A DNA stretch of 64,000 nt from Ktedonobacteraceae bacterium (GTDB lineage Bacteria > Chloroflexota > Ktedonobacteria > Ktedonobacterales > Ktedonobacteraceae): NCBI GenBank assembly GCA_035653615.1, contig DASRBN010000006.1, forward strand, positions 24,442 through 88,441. Reading direction: 5' to 3'. Shown here piece by piece: positions 1 through 7,214 of the stretch. Both the position numbers and the translations under genes were made by a program. The notes below the pieces were generated by a model. That model was given only the letters and a program-made list of their open reading frames with translations. It ran no database searches and was not told the origin of the DNA. Position 1 is the stretch's first letter, and each line of letters starts with the position of its first letter.

Positions 1-59
1 AGCAATGACGGTGGCGCCTGCGCGACGCCTGACTCTGCTTTTCGTTCATCGAGTTGCAT
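1..59 (-). CDS. Second ABC importer permease, N-terminal start only (partial)
   Basis: The frame opens with ATG at 59 (complement) three bases after the stop of the upstream permease and runs off the left edge as MQLDERKAESGVAQAPPSL. An AGGGG ribosome-binding site lies about 8 nt before the ATG. Only the polar cytoplasmic N-terminus is in the window, so no domain can be seen. By family knowledge a DppB/OppB-type permease gene is normally followed by its DppC/OppC partner, whose N-terminus is a short polar tail like this one. The identity therefore rests on position and not on the sequence itself. Confidence 0.5.
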   Translation of the reverse strand, partial: MQLDERKAESGVAQAPPSL

Positions 60-62
60 GAG

Positions 63-1046
63 CTAACCCCTTTCCTGTCGAGTACGCGGATCCAATACAA
101 CATAGAGCAGGTCGGCCAGGAAATTGGCTCCCAGGACGGCGACTGCAATGATGAGAAAGATACCTTGTAGCAAGGCGTAATCGGAATTCTGCACGGCTTG
201 TAGCAGGGCAAAGCCGATGCCTGGATAGGAGAAGACAATCTCTGTGAGCAATGCGCCGCCAACGACGAAACCAAGTGAGAGCGCGAAACCGGTAATGTTT
301 GGCAAGATAGCATTGCGGGCCGCGTAGGTAAGCATCACCCGGCGCTCGGGAAGTCCCTTCGCCTGCGCCATCAGCACGTAGTCTTCGGAAAGCGAGGTCA
401 TCATTGCGTTGCGCATACCAAGCATCCACCCGGCGATAGAACTGACGACGATGGTAAGGGCAGGCAAAAGGGCGTGCTGCAGGACGCTCAAGAGGAAATC
501 TGGATTCAGGTCCGGCGCAAGCGAGAGGTCGTATCCACCGTTGAGCGGGAACCAGTTGAGAACAAAGCCAAGCACGTAGAGTGTGATGAGCGCGAGCCAG
601 AAGTATGGGATGGCGGAGAAGAAGGTAAGCACCGGTGGCAGGAAAACACCCAGCGGCGAACCGCGTCTCCAGGCGACAATGATACCCAGCAATGTACCAC
701 ATACAAAACTGATAACAACGGCTGTTCCCATCAGCGCGAGCGTCCAGGGTAGGTCCTGCGCGATGACGGTCGCGACGGGTGTAGGGAAGTAGGTGACCGA
801 GATGCCCAGGTTTCCGTGGGCCAGGTTCCCAAGGTATTCGACGTACTGGCTCCAAAGGCTTGCATGGCTAACGCCGAAGGCAATCTCCATCGCATGTACT
901 GCGCGTGGATCGATACGTCCCTGCAACCTGGCAATCAGCACCTGGGCCGGGTTACCAGGGACAAGTCGTGGAATGAGAAAGTTCAGCGTTATGGAGGCCC
1001 ATAGCGCGATCAGGTAAAAGCCGATGCGGCGTAACAGGTGACGCAT
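63..1046 (-). CDS. ABC importer permease, DppB/OppB type
   Basis: Inner-membrane permease of a family-5 (peptide/oligosaccharide/nickel) ABC importer. The protein starts MRHLLRRIGFYLIALW, has a first membrane helix, the usual periplasmic loop with PGNPAQ, then five hydrophobic helices. The cytoplasmic EAA-type loop reads DYVLMAQAKGLPERRV, where the ATPase docks. About 327 aa, the normal size. I chose the ATG at 1046 because AAAGAGAGAG precedes it; the frame extends 19 codons upstream, but that stretch falls inside the 1070-1117 hairpin and is unlike the family. It is the second gene of an operon: binding protein (1132-2829), this gene, then a probable second permease cut by the window edge. 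Confidence 0.9.
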   Translation of the reverse strand: MRHLLRRIGFYLIALWASITLNFLIPRLVPGNPAQVLIARLQGRIDPRAVHAMEIAFGVSHASLWSQYVEYLGNLAHGNLGISVTYFPTPVATVIAQDLPWTLALMGTAVVISFVCGTLLGIIVAWRRGSPLGVFLPPVLTFFSAIPYFWLALITLYVLGFVLNWFPLNGGYDLSLAPDLNPDFLLSVLQHALLPALTIVVSSIAGWMLGMRNAMMTSLSEDYVLMAQAKGLPERRVMLTYAARNAILPNITGFALSLGFVVGGALLTEIVFSYPGIGFALLQAVQNSDYALLQGIFLIIAVAVLGANFLADLLYVVLDPRTRQERG

Positions 1047-1069
1047 GCTATCTCTCTCTTTCAGTACAC

Positions 1070-1117
1070 GTTTCCGCGCAGGGATGATGTGTATGGACAT
1101 CATCCCTGCGCGGAAAC
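1070..1117. terminator. Perfect 21-bp hairpin between binding-protein and permease genes
   Basis: Arms 1070-1090 and 1097-1117 are exact reverse complements with a 6-nt loop. The structure sits in the 85-bp gap between the binding-protein stop and the permease start. There is no strong U-run after it in the direction of transcription. It therefore looks more like an mRNA-stabilising or partial-attenuation hairpin than a full terminator, as known for malE-malF type operons where the binding protein is made in excess. Confidence 0.8.
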
Positions 1118-1131
1118 AAGGCCTGTGCTGG

Positions 1132-2829
1132 TTATGCTGGATGCAGGTTCAGGACAACAATCTCTACGTCAGGAGCCGAATAGGGCGCCGGCATTGCGTA
1201 GGGGTGCTGTTGATCGGGCCAACCAACGAAGTTCTTCGTGCTGTACTCGTACCAGGTTGCGCCATAGATGAGCGGAATGGTGGGCATTTGCTCAACCATG
1301 ATTTTCTGGAGGCCCTCAAGCGCCTGCTGCTGTACGGCAGGGTTGGGTGAACTTGCATACTGCTGCAGGAGCTTATCCGTTGTAGGGTCGCTCCAGCGCT
1401 CGAAGTTTGATGTAGCGGGTTGACCGATTGGCGCGGTGTTGTTGCTTGCAAGCATCGAGTCGTACAGGTAATAGGGTGTCGGGCCAGGACTGGTCCAGGA
1501 GATGGCGGTATCAAAAGTACCTGTCTGTAAGGCGCTATAGTAGGAGTTGAAGGAGATGGTGTTTACCTTTACATCCATCCCGACAGCCTGCAAATTGCTG
1601 GCTATGATCTGGCTATCGGTCACCCAGTCGGTCCAACCGGATACAACATTGATGTTGAATGCCAGCCGGCGTCCATTTTTGTCAACGTAGATGCCGTCGC
1701 TGCCTTTTTTGAAGCCGGCCTGCTCTAGCAGCGAGTTCGCCCTGGTGGTATCCAGGGAGAAGGAGGCGCCGGCATAACGCGGCGACAGGTAGCTCTGGTT
1801 GGCCGGCAGGACGAGTCCCGTGGGATGAGCGGGCGGTTCGTAGCCGTTCTCGCCGATACGAGAAAGTTTGTTACGGTCGATGGCGGCGCTGATAGCCTGG
1901 CGCACTGCCAGCACGTTAAAGGGATATTTCGTCAGGTTCGGGTAGAGCGCGACGACGTTGCTGGGCGGGAACCAGTAATGGTTATTGGCCGGGTCGCGGT
2001 TGACGAATGTTTTATTGATGTCCGGGGTGAACAGGCCGGTCCAATCTACCGAGCCTTGCGAAAGCAGCAGGTCGGCACTGGTATTCGAGTTAAAGGACGG
2101 GTAGCGGATTTCGTTGATGGACGGCTTGCCCGGTTGCCAGTAGTGCGGATTGCGACCAAAGACGTACAGTTGCGGCGTGAATGATTTGAGGATGAAGGGA
2201 CCCGTGCCGACGGGGTTCGGGTTGGTGTAGGTGACCGGATTAGTGGCGTTGGACCAGAGATGTTCGGGAACGATGTAAGTCTGCCCTCCCAGGTACCACA
2301 GGATAGGCGTCCATGGCTGTTTGAGGGTGACGACCACGGTATGGGCGTCGGGAGCCGTGACGGTGTTGATCATGTTCCACAGGCCGCTGTAATCAATGGC
2401 GGGATGGGCGCGTACCAGGTTAAGGGTGAATACAACGTCCGCGCTGGTGAAAGGTTTGCCATCCGACCACTGCACGCCTGGTCGGAGGTGAAACGTGACA
2501 CGAGTGGCATCACTCGAGATCTGATAGCTCGACGCGAGCCAGGGTGAGACGCTGCCATTTTCGCGGTTGAAGAACAGAAGCGTTTCGTAGATCAAGCCCT
2601 GGGTGCCGCTCAAGACGGAGCCGTTGGCAAAAATGTTAAAGTTGCGGGTGTAGTCTCCAATGGGGCTGGGTACCATGGTGAGGGTTCCACCCTGGCCGGA
2701 AGCGTTGTGGTTGGAGAAGCCACCACAGGAAGTTAGAAACATGGTAAGGACAAGGAGGAGCGATGTCATGGCGAAAACGCTTCCTCGCCCAGAAAGGCGT
2801 ACAGGAGACGATATTGAGCGTACTATCAT
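1132..2829 (-). CDS. ABC transporter substrate-binding lipoprotein, family 5
   Basis: Extracytoplasmic solute-binding protein of the DppA/OppA family (566 aa). It has a type II signal peptide with lipobox LTSC (Cys about residue 35). Family-5 landmarks follow: LIYETLLFFN near the start of the mature protein, WSDGKPFTSADVVFTLN around residue 125, and the C-terminal segment with IMVEQMPTIPLIYGATWYEY. The start at 2829 is chosen because GGGAGG lies just upstream; the reading frame extends 49 codons further without a signal sequence. Such proteins carry peptides, but in soil bacteria many bind plant oligosaccharides; the adjacent LacI regulator favours a sugar ligand here (inference). Confidence 0.92.
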   Translation of the reverse strand: MIVRSISSPVRLSGRGSVFAMTSLLLVLTMFLTSCGGFSNHNASGQGGTLTMVPSPIGDYTRNFNIFANGSVLSGTQGLIYETLLFFNRENGSVSPWLASSYQISSDATRVTFHLRPGVQWSDGKPFTSADVVFTLNLVRAHPAIDYSGLWNMINTVTAPDAHTVVVTLKQPWTPILWYLGGQTYIVPEHLWSNATNPVTYTNPNPVGTGPFILKSFTPQLYVFGRNPHYWQPGKPSINEIRYPSFNSNTSADLLLSQGSVDWTGLFTPDINKTFVNRDPANNHYWFPPSNVVALYPNLTKYPFNVLAVRQAISAAIDRNKLSRIGENGYEPPAHPTGLVLPANQSYLSPRYAGASFSLDTTRANSLLEQAGFKKGSDGIYVDKNGRRLAFNINVVSGWTDWVTDSQIIASNLQAVGMDVKVNTISFNSYYSALQTGTFDTAISWTSPGPTPYYLYDSMLASNNTAPIGQPATSNFERWSDPTTDKLLQQYASSPNPAVQQQALEGLQKIMVEQMPTIPLIYGATWYEYSTKNFVGWPDQQHPYAMPAPYSAPDVEIVVLNLHPA

Positions 2830-2923
2830 CAGGAAAACCTCCCAGTATGAGACCGGATACAATGTTGGATGCTCAACGAGGGCAAGCCCTGCCCATGGCG
2901 TTGAAGCATAGACGGACGCACTC

Positions 2924-4129
2924 TCATTTCCTCCGGTAATGAAGGGAAAGAGATGCTGGAATACTACAAGATGCACGCACTACGAGATACGTTGATAATT
3001 GAATGTGTAGTGGTTCTCTAGATTGCTCAAGCAGAGACGGGCGCGCAGGGCAGGGAACGCCACCTACCCGCCTTGCCTGGCCTTGTGCGTTCTGCCAACG
3101 CCGCTTGTTCGCGGCTGGCGCTTCGTCCTCAGGTAAGTTGAGAGGAGAAGCCGCTGCCCCCACTAGAGAGGGGCGCGACGATTCGAGCAAAGACAGGAGC
3201 AGGGCGACGGCGCGTTGCCCCATTTCATAGAATGGCTGGCGCACGGTGGTAAGGGCTGGCCGCATGTGAGCAGAAGAGGCGATATCATCAAAACCGATAA
3301 GAGAGAGGTCTGCTGGCACGCGCAAGCCATGCTCCGCGGCAATTTCCAGGACGCCATAGGCCATCTGGTCGCTGGCAGCGAAGATGGCGGTGGGTGGATC
3401 AGCAAGGGCGAGGAGTTTCCTGGCGCAGGCGCGCCCGCTTTCGGGCATAAAATCTCCTTCCATGACGAGTGCTGGATCGGGAATGATGCCAGCTTCACGC
3501 AATGCCTCGCTGTAGCCCTCGTAGCGTTCTTGCGAGACGAGGAACTTGTGTGGTCCCCGGATGTGGGCAATACGCTGGTGGCCCAGTTGCAGGAGGTAGC
3601 GAGTGGCTTTGTAGGCGCCCTGGCGGTTACCGGCGCTGACGTGGGGAATGCTGGTTGGTTGTCCCTGGTCGTCGATGATCACGATGGGGAAGCCTTGCTG
3701 GTGCAGGCGTGTGAGGTAGTGGATTGATTGACCGGGAAAGACGGCGAGCACGCCGGCGGCGAGGTTGGCGGATAGGATGCGATCAAGCACGTAGCGGCGG
3801 TCATTTTCGTTGCGGTCCTGTTCGCGTGAGATGCTATAGAGAAGCAGCTCATAAGGAGATTGAATGAGCATCTCAGAGGCGCCGGACAAGATTTCCGGGA
3901 TCAAGGGCCAGGTCAGGGAGGGGGTCAAGACGCCAATCATACGGCTGCGTCCACCGGCCAGTTTAGAAGCGGTGATGCTGGGCAAGAATGCCTGTTCTTC
4001 CATAATGCGCAAAATGCGTTCGCGTGTGCTGGCGTCCACATCTGACTTCTGATTCAAGACCCGCGATACCGTGGACTTTGAGACGCCTGCTAAGCGAGCG
4101 ATGTCACGTATCGTGATGTTCTCTTCCAT
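2924..4129 (-). CDS. LacI-family transcriptional regulator with C-terminal insertion
   Basis: N-terminal LacI helix-turn-helix and hinge: TIRDIARLAGVSKSTVSRVL (residues 6-25), then hinge ASKLAGGRSRMIGVL. A periplasmic-binding-protein-like sensor follows, with AIFAASDQMAYGVL and LIGFDDIASS. Residues about 322-370 are unusual. In the family, the last helix (LLSLLESS) is followed within a few residues by the final strand ending LVVRAS; here about 49 Ala/Pro/Arg-rich residues intervene before HIQLSTYLVVRASC. It lies upstream of, and in line with, the binding-protein gene, so it probably represses that import operon and itself through the palindrome at 4198-4224. Confidence 0.93.
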   Translation of the reverse strand: MEENITIRDIARLAGVSKSTVSRVLNQKSDVDASTRERILRIMEEQAFLPSITASKLAGGRSRMIGVLTPSLTWPLIPEILSGASEMLIQSPYELLLYSISREQDRNENDRRYVLDRILSANLAAGVLAVFPGQSIHYLTRLHQQGFPIVIIDDQGQPTSIPHVSAGNRQGAYKATRYLLQLGHQRIAHIRGPHKFLVSQERYEGYSEALREAGIIPDPALVMEGDFMPESGRACARKLLALADPPTAIFAASDQMAYGVLEIAAEHGLRVPADLSLIGFDDIASSAHMRPALTTVRQPFYEMGQRAVALLLSLLESSRPSLVGAAASPLNLPEDEAPAANKRRWQNAQGQARRVGGVPCPARPSLLEQSREPLHIQLSTYLVVRASCSIPASLSLHYRRK

Positions 4130-4197
4130 AACTATCCCTTCCGACTCGTTATCCTGGTCACGATAGGTGACGAGCCAGGTACGTTTCGAGGCCAGCT

Positions 4198-4224
4198 CCG
4201 TAACCGTTATCGTAACCGGTTACG
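4198..4224. promoter_or_regulatory. LacI-type operator
   Basis: CGTAACCGGTTACG at 4211-4224 is a perfect 14-bp palindrome with the central CG typical of LacI-family operators. Immediately left, GTAACCGTTAT (4199-4209) forms a second, slightly imperfect copy. The pair is 70-95 bp upstream of the lacI-type start, which fits autoregulation. It also faces the plus-strand promoter at 4431-4473. Confidence 0.75.
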
Positions 4225-4430
4225 GAACGGAACTGCTGTGAGTATACCTTGTTTTTCTGCTGAAAAGCTCGCGAAACGCCTTTTGGACATAAGACAAGCA
4301 TCTCTTCAATGAGGGATAGATTGTTTCCCCGTCTCTAAAGCTGTATTCCCACAATCTCCATTCGCGTTTTGGCATGAAGTGGAACTGCCTCGGTCGCAAT
4401 CAAGACAAGTTACACCTGGCTTCGGGTTCA

Positions 4431-4473
4431 TAACGGTGGACGTGACGTTTTGATGACGGGTGGTGGTGATACT
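4431..4473 (+). promoter_or_regulatory. Triple-repeat promoter box 1
   Basis: TAACG at 4431, TGACG at 4443 and TGACG at 4454 (spacings 12 and 11 nt) are followed 14 nt later by GATACT at 4468-4473, a -10 box. The next plus-strand gene starts at 4576/4579. The geometry is shared with eight other sites in the window. The rest of the 4130-4575 gap holds the LacI operator and no gene. Confidence 0.75.
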
Positions 4474-4575
4474 GCGAGTTGAGGATGGTGGCGGCAGGTG
4501 GGCAGTGGCAGGCAGGAAGGGTAAGGCTGCTTGCCACCTATCCTCGATGGTCACAGGATGCAAGGGAAAGAGGCG

Positions 4576-5745
4576 ATGATGCGTGTGAGACAATGTAGCA
4601 GAAAACACTCCCGGTTCGGCAGAGCGATGGTCGGCCTGGCGCTCCTCTTTCTCATCACCTGTTTCCTCATTTTTTTGCGCAGGATACAAACGTTCTCCAG
4701 ACCCCAGGCGAGGCGGGCAGAGCAACGGCAAGGGAAGGGATGTGACAGAAAACCACTCCGGTTTACCAGAACGATGACCGGCTTTGCGCTGCTGCTGCTG
4801 GTGATCTGCGCGCTGGTTTTTGGGCAGGTGGTGCGATGGTTATCCACGCCGCAGGCGATGCTGCCGGGGGAGCAGTTGTGGCGGGATGGCGTTTCTTCTT
4901 ATTTGTTCGGGACGAATGATACGTATGAGTATTCGCCGCGGAATATTCAGACGGAGCCGGCGATCCAGGGCGATTTGCGCGCGGCGGGCTTTACGTTGAT
5001 GCGCAGCTTTTTTCCCGATGGCGCGAGCGATGCGGTGATCGAGCAGTATATGCATACTATTGAGCGGAGCGGGGCGCGTTGTCTGGGTGTGATTACGAAT
5101 ATTTTCAATACTGCCTATGATGAACACCTGGTGCGCTATCTTGGCGGGCGCTGTGTGATGTATGAGTTTGGCAATGAGGCGGATTACAATCATATCCCCA
5201 TCAACAGCTATCTGAGGCAGTGGAATACGTTGGTTCCGATCTTGCGCGGCATCAATCCGGCGGCTAAATTTATTGGGCCGGTCACCTATAATTCCCTGGG
5301 TTTGAACAACTATATGCGGGGATTTCTTGAGGGAGTAAAGATGTCGGGTGTTTTGCCTGATGCGATTAGCTTTCATTGGTATCCCTGTTTCTGGGACCGG
5401 CCGGCAACGTGTCTTGCCAAGGCGAGCAGTTACGGCCCGGCAGCTAAGGAAGTACAGGATATGGTGCATAGCATTCTGGGAAGAGACCTACCGGTGGGGA
5501 TCAGCGAGTGGAATTTTGATGCTGATCTTCCGCCGCCTTCATATGGGGATAATGCGGCTTTTATTACGACGTTTACCGTTGAGGCGTTGCGCTCTATGGC
5601 GCAGGCGGGTGTGGCTTTTGCCTGCCAGTTCGATGCGGCAAGCTATAGCGGCTATGGACACCTGGATATGTTTGAAGTTGCTACTGCGCGCCCGAAACCG
5701 CAGTTCTATGCGATAAGAGCGCTGATACAGGAATACCGACCCTGA
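4576..5745 (+). CDS. Membrane-anchored clan-A glycoside hydrolase-like protein
   Basis: About 389 aa. Two N-terminal hydrophobic segments (residues about 18-36 and 67-86) come from an in-frame duplication of 49 codons. The rest reads as a (beta/alpha)8 glycosidase-like domain. YEFGNEAD (Glu about 201) matches the acid/base region after strand 4, and PVGISEWNFD (Glu about 311) matches the nucleophile strand 7 of clan GH-A families such as GH39 and GH5. ISFHWYPC fits strand 6. I cannot assign a GH family or substrate. ATG at 4576 or 4579 are both possible; AAAGAGG lies just upstream and suits 4579 slightly better. It stands alone behind promoter box 1. Confidence 0.8.
   Translation: MMRVRQCSRKHSRFGRAMVGLALLFLITCFLIFLRRIQTFSRPQARRAEQRQGKGCDRKPLRFTRTMTGFALLLLVICALVFGQVVRWLSTPQAMLPGEQLWRDGVSSYLFGTNDTYEYSPRNIQTEPAIQGDLRAAGFTLMRSFFPDGASDAVIEQYMHTIERSGARCLGVITNIFNTAYDEHLVRYLGGRCVMYEFGNEADYNHIPINSYLRQWNTLVPILRGINPAAKFIGPVTYNSLGLNNYMRGFLEGVKMSGVLPDAISFHWYPCFWDRPATCLAKASSYGPAAKEVQDMVHSILGRDLPVGISEWNFDADLPPPSYGDNAAFITTFTVEALRSMAQAGVAFACQFDAASYSGYGHLDMFEVATARPKPQFYAIRALIQEYRP
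4601..4858 (+). repeat. In-frame tandem duplication encoding the membrane anchor
   Basis: The segments from 4601 to 4711 and from 4748 to 4858 are aligned copies offset by 147 nt (49 codons). Each encodes Arg-Lys, a basic stretch, a hydrophobic helix and a PQA tail: RFGRAMVGLALLFLITCFLI versus RFTRTMTGFALLLLVICALV. Divergence between the copies shows that the duplication is not recent. Confidence 0.85.
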
Positions 5746-5793
5746 ACGCTATAGGACAAGGACAGGCCATTGTCGCTACAGGCTCCAGGTTCA

Positions 5794-5837
5794 TGACGAG
5801 TCTTATTACGCTTTCATAACAGGCTCTTCTCTATAGT
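5794..5837 (+). promoter_or_regulatory. Triple-repeat promoter box 2
   Basis: TGACG at 5794, TTACG at 5806 and TAACA at 5817 (spacings 12 and 11) are followed by TATAGT at 5832-5837. The site lies about 80 bp upstream of the 5919 gene. Confidence 0.65.
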
Positions 5838-5918
5838 GGCAGCAGAGAGATCAGCAGGAGGTGCTGGTGAGTTACAGTGTAAGAAGTGAGACGCGTGTGA
5901 TGAAGAAGGACGTTTCCT

Positions 5919-6440
5919 ATGGGCATTCTCGCGGTTATTCTCCTGGTGCTGCTGGCATGTTACTTCTTGCTGTGCATTTTTCTTGCGCTGCGGCTGCGCC
6001 AGCCGCAGGGGCGCGGATCATTTCCTTTCTCACATACGCCTCCTGTGGCCGGCTCTGAGCTTGTAGCGCTTGAGAGACGGCGTGAACAATCCCTTGAAGA
6101 ACTGTCGTTACAGGCGCTCCAGGCAAGATACTATGGGTATCTTTTATCGTCGTCTGGCGGGCAGGTTGAGGCTTCCTTTGCTGATAGGCTCTTCAAGGAG
6201 AAGGATAGGGCCGTACCTATGCCTGGCGATGCGAAAAGGCAGGAAGAAGTCCCGTCGCAGGCCGGGGCTATCAGTCCCCATCGCGAGCGACTTGCCAGGT
6301 GCGGTTTTACGGCGGATGAGATCGATGCGCTCTTCGACCTGCAAAAGTGGTACCAGACGGGGGGTAGTGACCGCGTGGTGGTGATGCGTCACTGGGAGTT
6401 CCTGCGCTTCCTGGTGCGCAATGGAAGGTTAGAGGCGTGA
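5919..6440 (+). CDS. Uncharacterised protein with one N-terminal membrane helix
   Basis: 173 aa; not recognised. Residues 2-27 form a strongly hydrophobic helix, followed by a basic RLRQPQGR stop-transfer stretch. The remainder is soluble and helical, with a coiled-coil-like ERRREQSLEELSLQALQAR around residues 53-71. A C-terminal part, FTADEIDALFDLQKWYQTGG followed by a hydrophobic WEFLRFLVRNGRLEA end, could bind a partner. GAAGAAGGA lies upstream of the ATG. The gene sits between promoter box 2 and the surface-glycan gene cluster. A role at the inner face of the membrane is inferred only from topology. Confidence 0.7.
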   Translation: MGILAVILLVLLACYFLLCIFLALRLRQPQGRGSFPFSHTPPVAGSELVALERRREQSLEELSLQALQARYYGYLLSSSGGQVEASFADRLFKEKDRAVPMPGDAKRQEEVPSQAGAISPHRERLARCGFTADEIDALFDLQKWYQTGGSDRVVVMRHWEFLRFLVRNGRLEA

Positions 6441-6468
6441 GATTCTTCGTTGCACTCACAATGACATG
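6438..6468. repeat. Dispersed ATTCTTCGY...CTCAGAATGACA-type repeat, single copy
   Basis: Starting at the stop codon of the 5919 gene, GATTCTTCGTTGCACTCACA followed by ATGACATGCC is a diverged copy of the repeat seen at least ten times in this window. It separates the 5919 gene from promoter box 3. Confidence 0.7.
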
Positions 6469-6478
6469 CCGTGATTCG

Positions 6479-6521
6479 TGACGATGTCCGTGACGCTTCA
6501 ATGACGGGCGGTGGTGATACT
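6479..6521 (+). promoter_or_regulatory. Triple-repeat promoter box 3
   Basis: TGACG at 6479, 6491 and 6502 (spacings 12 and 11), then GATACT at 6516-6521, 14 nt after the third repeat. This is the cleanest copy: all three pentamers are identical. From 6494 onward it closely resembles box 1 (ATGACGGGYGGTGGTGATAC in both). It drives the glycosyltransferase gene run beginning at 6678. Confidence 0.78.
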
Positions 6522-6677
6522 AGATAGAGGTTGAGGTGGACGACCACAAGGGTGCGCGGCTACAGGGCCACTATCAATTGAAGGTTAACGAAGTCGTATT
6601 CTTTGAATGCTATAGAAAGGAAAGGCTCCCTTCCTTCCCTGGTAAGAGCAGGAGAGAGTAGGCGAGCGTTTGAAGTG

Positions 6678-7214
6678 ATGCCACAGCTAGATTATGACGA
6701 TACCCATACCTCATATGCGCGAGATAGAGCAGCTTCCAGAGGAGAATCAGACAGGCATGAACAGAGCATGTCCATGGGCAGGCATGCTATTGCGCTGCCA
6801 GACTCCCTGTGGCGGCTCGGGTACAATCGACGTGCCTTGCCGGCAAGGTTGGGCAAATTTCTGGTGGTGGGAGGAACAGGTATACTGGTGAACAGTTTTG
6901 CGCTGCTATTGCTCTATCGGTGGATGCACTTGCCGCTGATCGTGGCATCCGCGATGGCGGTAGAACTGGCTATTCTCAATAACTTCATATGGAATGATCG
7001 TTGGACTTTCGGGTGTTCGCAGATCTCCTGGCGTCGCTTCGTGCGGTTCAATGTAGTGTCGTTGGGGGGGCTGGTTGTTTCTACGGGCGCACTCTGGATA
7101 CTGGTCAGTCGCCTGGGTCTCTATTACCTGGCGGCCAACTTGCTGGGTATCGCCCTGGCAACCGTGTGGAATTTCGCGGCGAGCTCATTGTGGGCCTGGG
7201 GAGGTGAAGAATGA
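6678..7214 (+). CDS. GtrA-family membrane protein (polyprenyl-linked sugar flippase type)
   Basis: The C-terminal 115 residues are a GtrA domain with four hydrophobic helices, starting LGKFLVVGGTGILVNSFALL and carrying the family's NNFIWNDRWTF motif. GtrA-type proteins are thought to move undecaprenyl-phosphate sugars across the membrane. The N-terminus is polar and poorly conserved. The start is uncertain: ATG at 6678 is preferred, but TTG at 6603 or an ATG further in would also keep the domain. The stop overlaps the next start by four bases (ATGA at 7211-7214), so translation of the two proteins is coupled. Confidence 0.85.
   Translation: MPQLDYDDTHTSYARDRAASRGESDRHEQSMSMGRHAIALPDSLWRLGYNRRALPARLGKFLVVGGTGILVNSFALLLLYRWMHLPLIVASAMAVELAILNNFIWNDRWTFGCSQISWRRFVRFNVVSLGGLVVSTGALWILVSRLGLYYLAANLLGIALATVWNFAASSLWAWGGEE

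Noticed and set aside
46..1030. Long opposite-frame ORFs over the permease gene (e.g. 46-855 minus, 793-1017 plus)
   Set aside because: Their translations are Arg/Pro/His-rich without motifs and they overlap a well-supported permease; they are shadows.
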